Below, in pieces: positions 52,410 to 62,580 of a stretch of DNA of 62,633 nucleotides; within the stretch, counting starts at the first letter, position 1, and each line of letters begins with the position of its first letter. Below the pieces are notes generated by a model. That model was not told the DNA's origin, made no database searches, and saw nothing but the letters and a program-made list of their open reading frames with translations. The DNA lies in the NCBI RefSeq assembly GCF_000716875.1, contig NZ_JNWQ01000037.1:1-62633 (forward strand), given 5' to 3'. Position numbers and translations under genes: made by a program. This DNA comes from Streptomyces novaecaesareae (lineage in GTDB: Bacteria > Actinomycetota > Actinomycetes > Streptomycetales > Streptomycetaceae).

Positions 52410-53143
52410 CGCAGCTCCTGGTCGATGACGCGACGAAGACCGACATCCGTGATCAGCGCCCGTACCTGGCGCCAGGTATCACGGGTCGCATCATTGAGCG
52501 CTGCGCCGACCGACAGTGCGACCGTCGCGCCGTCCCACGTACTGTCCGGACCCACCGGAGCCGTCACGGAGGCCCTCCATCCCTCCCCGGCGAAGCCCGG
52601 GAGCCGGACGTACGAGGCGGCAGGTCCGAAACGCCCTCGAACCACGGGTACGAGCAACACCTGCTCAGGACCGTCCAGGCTCGAGTACTCGACCACCGTC
52701 ATCAGTGGCACGGTGCCCTCAACTCCGTGCACGACGAGTTCCAGGCTGTACCCAGGGGGGGAGTTCCCATGGCTGCGCACGAGAAACCGGGCGGTGCCAT
52801 CCGGGGAGGCTGCCTCCAACAGCAGGGTGTCTCCTCCCGCAGCGGCCAGGCCGCCGGCCTGCGGAAGCTGCGGGAGAGAAAACCAACCCGGAGCAATCGG
52901 CCGGGAGCGTGACCGATCGCGCGCAGCCTTAGAATCCGGATTCCGGTTTCCAGCCGGTTCCCCTGGGGAGACAGACCCTGCGACGAGCGGTCCGGCGGGC
53001 AGGTCCGCTCCGGTGAACGAGGCCCAGAGCCGCTGCCGCAGCGTGTACCCCTCGCGGGCGCGGGCCCCGTCCAGGGGACGGTGGGCGACCGTGCCGCCGG
53101 TGAACGAGCGCCAGGAGCGACGGGCAACCGAGTCCGCGGTCAT
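52406..53143 (-). CDS. Unrecognised beta-rich partner of the S16-WD40 protein
   Basis: A 245-residue protein. It starts MTADSVARRSWRSFTGGTVAHR, has a second WASFTGADL, then strands such as GDTLLLEAASPDGTARFLVRS, LELVVHGVEG and LLVPVVRG, and an amphipathic C-terminus. The TR-x-W-R-SFTG repeat at the N-terminus is odd. ATG at 53143 shares a base with the upstream stop (TGATG); the stop overlaps the WD40 gene. No known domain; likely an effector or adaptor for the protease. Confidence 0.6.
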   Translation of the reverse strand: MTADSVARRSWRSFTGGTVAHRPLDGARAREGYTLRQRLWASFTGADLPAGPLVAGSVSPGEPAGNRNPDSKAARDRSRSRPIAPGWFSLPQLPQAGGLAAAGGDTLLLEAASPDGTARFLVRSHGNSPPGYSLELVVHGVEGTVPLMTVVEYSSLDGPEQVLLVPVVRGRFGPAASYVRLPGFAGEGWRASVTAPVGPDSTWDGATVALSVGAALNDATRDTWRQVRALITDVGLRRVIDQELR

Positions 53144-53553
53144 CACGACGCCTCCCTCGGAACGGGAGGCGCTCCTCCGTGGTCTGCTGGGGCCGTAGGC
53201 GCGTCCGGCACCGCTTCGTCGGGCCTGCGGACAGCTTGGGTCGGCGTGGTCGCCCGACCGATCTGGGCCAATAGTGCAGGGGCGGAGGCTCCTACAGTCA
53301 CCGCCGCGTAGATGCCGGTGACCTCGGTATGGAGCAGCCACCCGGCCGCGCCTCCCAGCGCCACGCGCACGAGTGCGGCAAGCGAGTCTGCCAGTGGATC
53401 GACGAACCTACCGAGCGGCGGGAGCGGGTCCTCGGTCGCCCGTGCCGCATGTCGTGCCTCTTGCCAGCTGCGCAGACGTCCGTAGGTGACGACCGCTTCG
53501 GCGATCAGTCCACCGCCCGCCCCAGCAACCACGGCCTCGATCCACGTCAGCAT
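53143..53553 (-). CDS. Small membrane protein at the head of the S16-WD40 operon
   Basis: A 136-residue protein with two hydrophobic segments (IEAVVAGAGGGLIAEAVVTYG, ALVRVALGGAAGWLLHT) and a third weaker one (IYAAVTVGASAPALLAQIG), then a Pro/Ala-rich polar tail. It probably sits in the membrane with the TM-anchored WD40 protein. ATG at 53553 preferred to TTG at 53556. Family not recognised. Confidence 0.62.
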   Translation of the reverse strand: MLTWIEAVVAGAGGGLIAEAVVTYGRLRSWQEARHAARATEDPLPPLGRFVDPLADSLAALVRVALGGAAGWLLHTEVTGIYAAVTVGASAPALLAQIGRATTPTQAVRRPDEAVPDAPTAPADHGGAPPVPREAS

Positions 53554-54083
53554 CAATCCGCCCCCAGCCGACCTTGTGTCGCCGCTCCTGATAGACAGTC
53601 AGCGTACGCCTTCGGCGCGCTGACTCCGAGAGGGCAACTGACGCCGCACGCCTCGGGAATTGGCACGCACCTACCCGGTGTCGCCCGCCAGCCCGGGGCT
53701 GGCCGGCGACAGCGCTGATTCCAAGGCCGACCGAGCAAGTCGCCAAGCTGGCCAACTGCCACTGCAAATGGCCACCACACCGGCGCCGCACTTGCCGTTC
53801 ACCCGGGGCAACCGCGATCAACCACGCAAAGCTCCTGAACCCAAGGAGAGCTGGTCACCGCGCTGGCGGCCTGGGGCCTGCGTCGGCGGCGCACCCGTCG
53901 GGCGCCCAACGGTGCACGCTGATGCGGCAAGATCCGGAAGCCTCAATGTGCACACGATCCCAGGACCATGGTGAGCCGCGGCCGGCCCTGGCTTCGCTGG
54001 CTCGCTGGTCCCCGGCTGGTCCCCGGCAAGATCACGGACCATCTACCCCAGCGCCGTGCCTCACCTGTTGGGCCATCAACAAA
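53554..54083. other. Gene-free DNA between the S16-WD40 operon and the tRNA
   Basis: 530 bases. No believable gene. Promoter for the minus-strand operon must lie in 53557-53650. Nothing else was seen; no integrase gene is present at this end of the element. Confidence 0.45.
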
Positions 54084-54122
54084 AAGGCCGCTGACCTGGG
54101 ATTCCTCCCGGCCAACGGCCTT
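54084..54122 (-). terminator. Terminator of the tRNA-Pro gene
   Basis: Read on the minus strand: AAGGCCG, loop of about 25 with an inner stem, CGGCCTT then T4. It lies 12 bp after the tRNA 3' end. Confidence 0.7.
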
Positions 54123-54134
54123 CCGACATCGCTG

Positions 54135-54208
<74 letters not shown>

Positions 54209-54343
54209 TGGTCTCGGTGCCTGCAGCGAGGGCCTGGGGGGCTCTGCTGTGGGCTTCTCGACCTTGTCCCCGGTTGTCCCGGCGACGTGGAAAACAATAC
54301 AGCACGTCGGGGGGTGCTCGCTGCCAGGTTTGGGGGGGGGGGG

Positions 54344-55747
54344 TCAGGGGGTCGGGTGGCGGGCGTCGTAGGTGAGGAAGGCGGGGCGACGGGCGGCGAG
54401 GAGGAGGACGGCGGCGACGCAGGCTAGGCCGCCGGTGATCACGGAGGTGGCGGGGTTGGTGAGGGCGGCGACGGTGCCGGACTCGAAGTCGCCGAGGCGG
54501 GGGCCGCCGGCCACCACGACGATGAAGATGCCCTGGAGGCGGCCGCGCATCTCGTCCGGGGCTGCGACCTGCATCATCGTGTTGCGGAAGATCATGCTGA
54601 TGGTGTCGGCGCAGCCCGCGACCGCGAGCAGGAGGAGGCCGAGCCAGAGGTTGTGGAGGGCGCCGAAGGCGGCGATGGCCAGGCCCCAGGCCGCGACGGC
54701 GGTGAGGATGGCGACGCCCTGGCGGTGTACGCGGCTGACCCAGCCGGAGAAGAGCGCGCCGACCAGGGCGCCGACGGCCGGGGCGGAGACCAGCAGGCCG
54801 ACGGTGCCGGCGTCGCCGCCGTAGAAGGTGACCGCGATCGCGGGGAAGAGGGCGCGGGGCATGCCGAAGACCATCGCGGCCAGGTCGGCGAGGAAGCTGG
54901 TGCGCAGGTTGGGCTGCTCGCGCAGGAAACGGAGGCCGTCGAGGACGGAGGCGCGGCCCTTGCGTTCGCCGAGCGGGCGCATGGCCGGCAGGCGCCACAT
55001 CGCGTAGAGGGTGCCGGTGAAGGCGACGGTGTCGACGAGGTAGGCGGCCTGGGAGCCGTATGCGCCGATGAGGACGCCGCCGAGCATGGGGCCGATGGTG
55101 AGGCCGAGGTTCATGCTGACGGTGTTCAGGGCGTTGGCGGCCGGGAGCTGGTGGCTGGGCACCAGTCGGGGGATCATCGCGGAGCGGGCAGGCGAGCTGA
55201 GCGCGAAGAAGCCGGCCTGGACGGCGACGGCGGCGTAGAGGATGGCGACCAGACCGAGGCCGGCCAGCGCCTGCGCCGCCAGGACGGCGGAGACGGCCGC
55301 CAGGCCGCCCGAGCCGATCAGGCCCAGTCGGCGCCGGTCGACGGTGTCGGCGATCGCGCCGCCGTACAGGCCGAAGGCGACCAGTGGAACGAGCGAGAAG
55401 ATCCCGACCAGGCCGGTCGCGAACGCGGAACCGGTCAGGCTGTAGACCTGGACGGAGACGGCGACGGCCGTCATCTGCTGGCCTATGGAGGAGATGGCCT
55501 GGCCGAGCCAGACCCGGCGGTAGTCGGCGTGGTCGCGTAGCGGGCTGAGGTCGGCGAAGGCGCGCCGGTACCACGGGCCGGGGGCGGCCACCGGGTCCGG
55601 GGCGGGTCCGCCCACGGGCCCGGGTTCAGGCTCAGCTCCGGGTCCGGGTCCGGGTCCGGGTCCAGGTCCGGGATCGGCGCTGGACCCGACGCCGGCGCTA
55701 GAGGAAGTGGGCGACGCGGCGGAGGCGGAATGTTGATTGTTCGACAT
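54344..55747 (-). CDS. MFS exporter (enterobactin/macrolide-type, MFS_3)
   Basis: A 467-residue 12-TM transporter. After an N-terminal Ser/Pro/Gly tail (with a PG-repeat coded by a hexamer microsatellite at about 55637-55672) come LSPLRDHADYRRVWLGQAISSIGQQMTAVAV (TM1, typical of the EntS-like branch), GGAIADTVDRRRLGLIG (motif A) and MLGGVLIGAYG. ATG at 55747 (MSNNQHS) has GGAG at good spacing. A run of 12 G lies directly after the stop. First chromosomal gene beyond the tRNA; substrate unknown. Confidence 0.9.
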   Translation of the reverse strand: MSNNQHSASAASPTSSSAGVGSSADPGPGPGPGPGPGAEPEPGPVGGPAPDPVAAPGPWYRRAFADLSPLRDHADYRRVWLGQAISSIGQQMTAVAVSVQVYSLTGSAFATGLVGIFSLVPLVAFGLYGGAIADTVDRRRLGLIGSGGLAAVSAVLAAQALAGLGLVAILYAAVAVQAGFFALSSPARSAMIPRLVPSHQLPAANALNTVSMNLGLTIGPMLGGVLIGAYGSQAAYLVDTVAFTGTLYAMWRLPAMRPLGERKGRASVLDGLRFLREQPNLRTSFLADLAAMVFGMPRALFPAIAVTFYGGDAGTVGLLVSAPAVGALVGALFSGWVSRVHRQGVAILTAVAAWGLAIAAFGALHNLWLGLLLLAVAGCADTISMIFRNTMMQVAAPDEMRGRLQGIFIVVVAGGPRLGDFESGTVAALTNPATSVITGGLACVAAVLLLAARRPAFLTYDARHPTP

Positions 55748-55856
55748 AGTCCCCATGCTCCGCCCCGCCTCCGGCCGCCCCCGCACCGGGGCCGACCCGC
55801 CGGTCATCCGCCGACCCGGCCGCCCGACCGCCCGCCGCGCCCCGGGCGCGACCGCG

Positions 55857-56645
55857 CTACCGGCTCAGCACCTGCTTCTCCCCCGCCTCCACGACGAAGT
55901 CCAGCCGGTTGCCCGGCGGCGGGAACGGGCAGATGAAGTGGTCCGAGAAGGCGCACGGCGGCAGGTAGGCCCGGTTGAGGTCGAGGACGGTACGGCCCTC
56001 GGCGTCCGGCTCCGGCAGGGTGATGAAGCGGAAGCGGTAGGTGTCGATGCCGCTGCTCGCGTCCGCGATCACGCCGCTGAGCCGCTTGCCCGACCGGCTG
56101 ACGGTCAGCGTGCGGTGCTCGCCGGCCACCGTGAAGGCGATCTGGCCGGTGACGGCCAGCGGGCGATCCTTGCCGTCGGCGTTCGGGACGACGACCGACT
56201 GCGTCTCGTCCTCGAACGGGGTGAAGACGGCGGGCACGGCCCACTCCGGCGCGTAGGGGTGGGCGGAGATCCCCGCGAAGGCGAAGCGCCGGGGGGCGGC
56301 CGGGTCGAAGACCCGCAGGGCGAGTTCGCCCTCGCGCTCGATCGGGACGAGCAGCAGGTCGCCCAGGGTGGCGGTGTCGGCGGCCGGGTCGCTGTCCGGG
56401 CGGAGCAGCACCTCACCGTCCACCGGCCCGTCCGCTCCGGCGACGGTGATGCCGTCGCCCGCCGCCGCCCGTACCCGGATGCCCTCGGCGTCGGCCCACC
56501 AGCGCCCGGGCAGGCCGGGGATCTCGGCGGGCTCGGGCTCCAGCCAGTGCGTGCCGGTGAGCGCGAGCTGGCCGTGCGGCGCGCTCACGGCCGCCGCCCG
56601 CCCGTCGCTCCAGTGCTTCCAGTCCTCCGCGGCCGTCGCCGTCAT
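55857..56645 (-). CDS. DUF1684 protein
   Basis: A 262-residue protein with the DUF1684 signature DLNRAYLPPCAFSDHFICPFPPPGNRLDF near the end, after an N-terminal HGQLALTGTHWLE. The family is widespread in streptomycetes and of unknown function. ATG at 56645. Confidence 0.9.
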   Translation of the reverse strand: MTATAAEDWKHWSDGRAAAVSAPHGQLALTGTHWLEPEPAEIPGLPGRWWADAEGIRVRAAAGDGITVAGADGPVDGEVLLRPDSDPAADTATLGDLLLVPIEREGELALRVFDPAAPRRFAFAGISAHPYAPEWAVPAVFTPFEDETQSVVVPNADGKDRPLAVTGQIAFTVAGEHRTLTVSRSGKRLSGVIADASSGIDTYRFRFITLPEPDAEGRTVLDLNRAYLPPCAFSDHFICPFPPPGNRLDFVVEAGEKQVLSR

Positions 56646-56893
56646 CGGTCCACCCTCCCGGTCGGTCCGCGGACGGCCCGCCGTTCGGGCCGCCCGTCTC
56701 GGTCATCCACAACACCGCCCGTTCGGACGGATCATTCCCACCGGCCCGAAGCCGCCGAAACTGCAACACGGCGGCAACGCACCGACACGGCGCACAACAC
56801 GCGGCCACACACGCGGCCTCACGCAGGTCTGCGCACAGGACCACACACGACACCCCGCACAGGGCCGCGCACAAGGCCGCACGTCATCCGCAC

Positions 56894-57763
56894 CTACACC
56901 TCCCGGCGCTTCAGCGGCCGGAACAGCCCCTCCTGCACCACGGACACCACCAGCTGCCCGCTCCGGTCGAAGATCTGCCCGCGCGCCAGGCCGCGCGCAC
57001 CGTGCGCGATCGGCGATTCCTGCTGGTAGAGCAGCCAGTCGTCCGTCCGGAACGGCTGGTGGAACCACATCGCGTGGTCGAGCGAGGCCATGTCGAAGTG
57101 CCGCTCGCCCCACAGCGGCTCGACGGGGGCGCGGACGGCGTCCAGCAGCGTCATGTCGCTGGCGTAGGTGAGGGCGCAGACGTGGATCAGCGGGTCGTCC
57201 GGCAGCGGGCCGTTGGTGCGCAGCCAGACGCCGCTGCGCGCCTCGACGTCGGTCAGCTCCTCCTTCGTCCAGCGCAGCCGGTCGACGTAGCGGACGTCGA
57301 AGGGCTGGCGGCGGGTGATGAACGGGGGCAGTTCGCCGAGCCGGGAGCCGACTTCCTCCAGCGCGCTGGGCAGGTCCTCGGGGGCGGCGACCGTCGGCAT
57401 CGGGTACTGGTGCTCGATGCCGCCCTCCTCGGGTCTGTGGAAATCGGCGGTCAGCGCGAAGATCGACCGACCGCCCTGGATGGCGAGCACCCGGCGGGTG
57501 GTGAACGAACGGCCGTCGCGGAGCCGGTCGACCTGGTAGACGATCGGCACGCCCGGCACTCCCGGGCGCAGGAAGTAGGCGTGCAGCGAGTGGACGGGGC
57601 GCGCGTCGTCCACCGTGCGGCCCGCCGCGACCAGCGCCTGCCCGGCGACCTGGCCGCCGAACGTCCGCTGTAGCGCCTCCTCGGGGCTGCGCCCGCGGAA
57701 GATGTTCAGTTCGATCTGCTCGAGGTCGAGCAGATCGACGAGGTCGTCGACGGGGGTACCCAT
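56894..57763 (-). CDS. tesB: Acyl-CoA thioesterase II
   Basis: A 289-residue double hot-dog thioesterase that hydrolyses acyl-CoAs. Two hot-dog halves: FGGQVAGQALVAAGRTV...HSLHAYFLRPG...RSFTTRRVLAIQGG in the first; LIHVCALTYASDMTLLDAV...SLDHAMWFHQPFR...DWLLYQQESPIAHGARGLARGQIF in the second, holding the Asp/Thr/Gln site (D in SLDHAMW region, Q in GQIF). ATG at 57763 follows GAGAGGAAG. Confidence 0.95.
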   Translation of the reverse strand: MGTPVDDLVDLLDLEQIELNIFRGRSPEEALQRTFGGQVAGQALVAAGRTVDDARPVHSLHAYFLRPGVPGVPIVYQVDRLRDGRSFTTRRVLAIQGGRSIFALTADFHRPEEGGIEHQYPMPTVAAPEDLPSALEEVGSRLGELPPFITRRQPFDVRYVDRLRWTKEELTDVEARSGVWLRTNGPLPDDPLIHVCALTYASDMTLLDAVRAPVEPLWGERHFDMASLDHAMWFHQPFRTDDWLLYQQESPIAHGARGLARGQIFDRSGQLVVSVVQEGLFRPLKRREV

Positions 57764-57993
57764 GAGCACGCTTCCTCTCCGGACTCCGGCCCCTCCGGGC
57801 TCGGACTCCGATCGAATTCTCCAGCTCACTCGAATTCTCCGGCGACCCGGGTCATTCCCGCTCACCGGGCCCACCCCTTCAGTTCACTCGAACGAGTGGT
57901 CGAGTGGTCGCGTGAACGAGCGGGCGTGCGGTCGAACGAGCGGGCGGGTGAGGAGCCGAGCGGGCGAGGAGCCGAGCCGTCGAGCGGGCGCAG

Positions 57994-58731
57994 CTACGCC
58001 CCCAGCCCCGACTGCCGCACCGTGATGTTGAGCCGCCCGACCAGCCCCAGCTCCGGATCCGCCGTCCCCGGCAGCGTGCGCACCACCCCGTGGTAGGCGA
58101 ACCGGGCCGGGCCGCCGAACACCAGCAGGTCCCCGCTGGACAGTTCCAGGTCCGTCCACGGCCGGGTCCTGGTCTCGGTGTTCCCGAGCCGGAAGACGCA
58201 GCGGTCGCCGAGCGACAGCGAGACCACGGGCGCGTCCGTCCGCTCGTCGCGGTCCTGGTGGAGGCCCATCTTCGCGCCGTGCGGGTAGTGGTTGACGATC
58301 GCGACGTCCGGCTCGTACGGCGCGGCGCCCTCGATCTCCGGGAGCGCGGCCCCGTACGCCTCGGTGACGGCCCGCCGGGCGAGGCGGCCCAGCTCGGGCG
58401 GGAACGGCTTGACGGACGCGCCGTCCTCGGCGACCCGCCGGTAGCCGTACGGGTACCAGTGCCACCCGAGGCTCACCATGCGGACGGACATCATCCCGCC
58501 GGTGGGCATCCGCACTGCGTGCAGGCCGGCCGGCGGGCGGGCCCACTCGCGGCAGGCGGCGATCAGGCGCAGCTGCGCGTCGAGGTCCAGCCACCCGGGG
58601 AGCAGGACGGCGCCGGGGGCGGGCTCCGACCGCCCGCACACCCCGGGGGCCCCGGAGGCCCCCGAGGAGCCGGAGGAGCCGGAGGAGCCGGAGTCCCCGG
58701 GGAGATCGCCGAACAACTCGCCCTGGATCAC
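57994..58731 (-). CDS. alkB: AlkB-type 2-oxoglutarate/Fe(II) DNA repair dioxygenase
   Basis: A 245-residue demethylase of alkylated bases. Iron ligands HQD (in HGAKMGLHQDRDE) and the His in AYHGVVR are present; 2-oxoglutarate Arg is in GRLNITVRQ. The N-terminus has a Ser-Gly tract (SGSSGSSGSSG) coded by a 9-bp tandem repeat at 58664-58693 that could vary in length. Start is GTG at 58731 after GGGAGGA; a longer frame upstream is a shadow of the next gene. Confidence 0.92.
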   Translation of the reverse strand: MIQGELFGDLPGDSGSSGSSGSSGASGAPGVCGRSEPAPGAVLLPGWLDLDAQLRLIAACREWARPPAGLHAVRMPTGGMMSVRMVSLGWHWYPYGYRRVAEDGASVKPFPPELGRLARRAVTEAYGAALPEIEGAAPYEPDVAIVNHYPHGAKMGLHQDRDERTDAPVVSLSLGDRCVFRLGNTETRTRPWTDLELSSGDLLVFGGPARFAYHGVVRTLPGTADPELGLVGRLNITVRQSGLGA

Positions 58732-58778
58732 CCCACCATCCTCCCGCACCACCCCCGCCCCGGTCCCCACCCCGAGCC

Positions 58779-59219
58779 TCACGAGCCCCGTACCTGCCCA
58801 ACCGGGCGCCCGCCGACTCCGGCGCCGGCGCCGCCGCCGGAGTCGCCGCCGATCAGGCCCAACTCCCGAGCGCAGGACGGCCACGCCTCCCACCCCTGGC
58901 GCCGCACGATCTCCTCGCCGACGGTGGTCTGCTCCCGCCGGCCTGCGTGGTCCGGCCGATCGGCGAAGCGCAGGCCGTCGGCGTCCTCCCAGGTGGACGT
59001 CCGGATCTGCAGCCCGCCGTAGTAGCCGTTGCCGGTGTCCGCCTGCCAGTCGCCGCCGCTCTCGCAGTCGGCGAGCGCGTCCCACACCAGGTCTGCGACC
59101 TGGGCGGCGGCGCCGGCCCGTACGTCTCCCGCGGCGACGGCCAGCACCAGCGCCAGCGCCACGACGGCACCCACCTGCGCCACGGCCCGACCAATGCGTT
59201 CATCACACGGATGCGACAT
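58779..59219 (-). CDS. Rpf-like transglycosylase, secreted
   Basis: A 146-residue resuscitation-promoting-factor-like cell-wall hydrolase. A signal peptide (AQVGAVVALALVLAVAAGDVRA) is followed by the lysozyme-like Rpf fold: WDALADCESGGDWQADTGNGYYGG with the catalytic Glu in CESGG, then LQIRTSTW. ATG at 59219 begins MSHPCDER. No LysM. Confidence 0.9.
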   Translation of the reverse strand: MSHPCDERIGRAVAQVGAVVALALVLAVAAGDVRAGAAAQVADLVWDALADCESGGDWQADTGNGYYGGLQIRTSTWEDADGLRFADRPDHAGRREQTTVGEEIVRRQGWEAWPSCARELGLIGGDSGGGAGAGVGGRPVGQVRGS

Positions 59220-59427
59220 GGCAGCCGACCCTAGGCGCGTCGCGCCCCCGCTCGCCCCCACCGGTTCCGACACGCCGCGGAAGACCGTGACACGCCGACG
59301 GCCGCTCCCCCACTCGGCGGAGAACCCGCGCGGGTGGGGAAGCGGCCGTGGGAGCCGGATCCGCTGTCGGCCGGAGAAACCGGCTGACAGCGGCTCAGGA
59401 AGGTCGGAGCCTCAGAAGGCTCGGACC

Positions 59428-60528
<1,101 letters not shown>

Positions 60529-60770
60529 TTAGCCGTTGATTCCTAGATCAAACATCACGGTCGCGTGACCCACCTCACCGTTCCATTCCGGCAGTCCCGT
60601 CACCGACATCGACAGATTGCGACCCCGAGAACACGCGGTGCGGTCGGATCCGGGGCAATTCCCGTCAGCCTCGACGGGCACCCGTGACGCCTGACACAAG
60701 GGCCCGTTGGTCATGGAGACCTCCCGTGTCCGCCCCCGAAGCCCCAACCGCACCCATCCGAGGAGACCCT

Positions 60771-61622
60771 GTGCCGCGCATGCTCGACGTCAGCGACGAG
60801 GTCCGGTCCGAGATCGGCGACGACGAGGCCGACCGCCTACTGGGCGGCGACCGAGCCCCTGACAGCTACGAGTGCACCTCCTGCCGGACCCCCGGCGACA
60901 CGCACGTGGAACCGACCAGCACCGTGCTGTTCGTCGGTGACGAGACCGCCGTGCTCGCCTTCGCGCACGCCCGCTGCATCCCCTCCCAGGTGGTGCCGGT
61001 CTCCGAGGAGCAACTGGTCGGCGCCGTCCGCAGCATCAGCCAGTCCCAGTCCGGTGCCCCGGACCTCGCCGTGCCCGTCGCCGCCCCCGCGCCGATCACC
61101 CCGACGCCGTCCACCCCCGTCGGCGGCACCAACCAGCCCCCCGCCCCCGGCCAGGCCGCCATCCTCGGCATCACCTGCGGTCTCGTCCTGCACGGCAAGG
61201 TCGGGCACGCCTCGCTGGTGGTCGAACCCACCGGCCCGGTCGGCCGCCCCGCTAGCACCTCGGGCGAGGACGAGTTCCTCGACCTCCTCCAGGACGCCGG
61301 CTTCCAGCCCGTCATCGACCTGGACGAGACCCCGGAGCAGTTGTCCGGCTGGTCGGTCCTGGTCGCGATGGGCAAGCTGCACGCGATCCTCCAGCCGGCC
61401 GCGGCCGGGGGCAGCACCGGCTGGTGGCAGGCGCACCAGCCGCTCCAGGTCACCGATGCCTGGCGGATGGCGGCGAGCCAGCTCTCCGAGGTGACCATGT
61501 ACGCCGTCCCGGCCGGCATGGTCGGCCGCCAGCCCCGCGAGGACCTGCTGCGCCAGGCCCTGGAGCGGGCGGTGGCGCTGGGCCAGGTGGTCGCCGCCTC
61601 CCTCCCGCTCGCCGGGACCTGA
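60771..61622 (+). CDS. Conserved hypothetical protein
   Basis: A 283-residue cytoplasmic protein with CTSC in the N-terminal part (YECTSCRTPGDTHVEPTSTVLFVGDETAVLAFAHARC) and a Pro/Ala linker at about 105-125 before a second alpha/beta part (LGITCGLVLHGKVGHASLVVE). GTG at 60771 after GAGGAGA is preferred to ATG at 60684. I do not recognise a named family. Confidence 0.7.
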   Translation: MPRMLDVSDEVRSEIGDDEADRLLGGDRAPDSYECTSCRTPGDTHVEPTSTVLFVGDETAVLAFAHARCIPSQVVPVSEEQLVGAVRSISQSQSGAPDLAVPVAAPAPITPTPSTPVGGTNQPPAPGQAAILGITCGLVLHGKVGHASLVVEPTGPVGRPASTSGEDEFLDLLQDAGFQPVIDLDETPEQLSGWSVLVAMGKLHAILQPAAAGGSTGWWQAHQPLQVTDAWRMAASQLSEVTMYAVPAGMVGRQPREDLLRQALERAVALGQVVAASLPLAGT

Positions 61623-61757
61623 CCGACCGCCCCACCCCGACGCGCCGGACGGCGGCCGCCCCTCCACCCCCTGGGCCGCCCTCTGGCGCGGGCACACGCC
61701 CCAATCCCCCCATCCCGGCACGTTCCCGTGCTCCTGCCCACGCTGCCTGCTCCCTCC

Positions 61758-61910
61758 ATGAGCACAGCTCATGAGCAGCGCACGTGAACAACTCTCATGG
61801 GCCCCGCCCATGAGCACCTCTCATGGACGCCGCACATGAACAACTCTCATGGGGTCCGCACATGAGCACCTCTCATGGGGTCCGCACATGAACCTCTCAT
61901 GACGCCCCGC
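61758..61910. repeat. 26-bp tandem repeat with internal dyads
   Basis: Five 26-base units (61758, 61784, 61810, 61836, 61862) and a 23-base sixth at 61888. Odd units carry ATGAGCAC, even ones GTGAACAA or ATGAACAA. In units 3 and 5 CATGAG and CTCATG flank a 5-base spacer. The array lies 54 bp upstream of the next gene and could bind a regulator cooperatively. Confidence 0.85.
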
Positions 61911-61963
61911 GCGAGCGTCCCCACGCCCCGCATCCCCCGCCCCTCTCGCTCGTTGGCCCCTAC

Positions 61964-62580
61964 GTGTACAGCTACGACGTCTCCGCGTCCCCCGGCCGGT
62001 CCACCGCCGCCCCCCGCTCGATCCCCGGCATGCGTCCGTCGTACGACGCCGAGCACCCGCACTCCGCCACGCCGATCTACGACGAGCTGTACTCCGAGTA
62101 CCGACGCCTGTTCCGCGCCCTCCCCGGCGACCGCTCGGGCGAAGAGGACCTGATGTTCACCGGCTTCGCGGTCCGCGACAGCTACCCGCTGCTCGGCGAG
62201 CAGCGCCCGCACCCGCCCCAGCACCAACACCAACACCAACACCAACACCAACACCAGGTCTTCCACACCCTCGCGGGCCAGGTGCCGGGCCTCCCCCAGT
62301 TCGTGTCGCCCCACCTGCACGGTTCAGGCGCGCTCTCCGGCCACCACGGCAGCCACCACCCCGGAACCCACTCCGGTCACTCCGGCCACAACGGCCACGT
62401 CGCCCACCCCGGTCACCACCACGGCTCCACCGCCCCCACCAGCGACGGCCTCGGCCACACCACCCCGGCTCCCGTCCCGCCCCCCGCCCACCCCCAACAC
62501 GCAAGTACCACACCCCAGTTCACCAACGGACAGGGCTGGGTCGCAGCCGGCTACCTCGGCCCGACCCCGCACTCCATGCC
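61964..62580 (+). CDS. His/Gln/Gly-rich streptomycete protein, 3' end cut by the contig end
   Basis: GTG at 61964 opens a frame with no stop to the end of genomic sequence, so at least 205 residues. The conserved part is TPIYDELYSEYRRLFRALPGDRSGEEDLMF, known from streptomycete hypothetical proteins. A (His-Gln)6-like tract coded by a CACCAA microsatellite (62217-62259) and a His/Gly-rich tail follow. No function known. The frame stays open through the adapter, so software may add false residues. Confidence 0.72.

Noticed and set aside
61758..61910. Possible CRISPR array
   Set aside because: Units are head-to-tail without spacers, and no cas gene is near; it is a plain tandem repeat.
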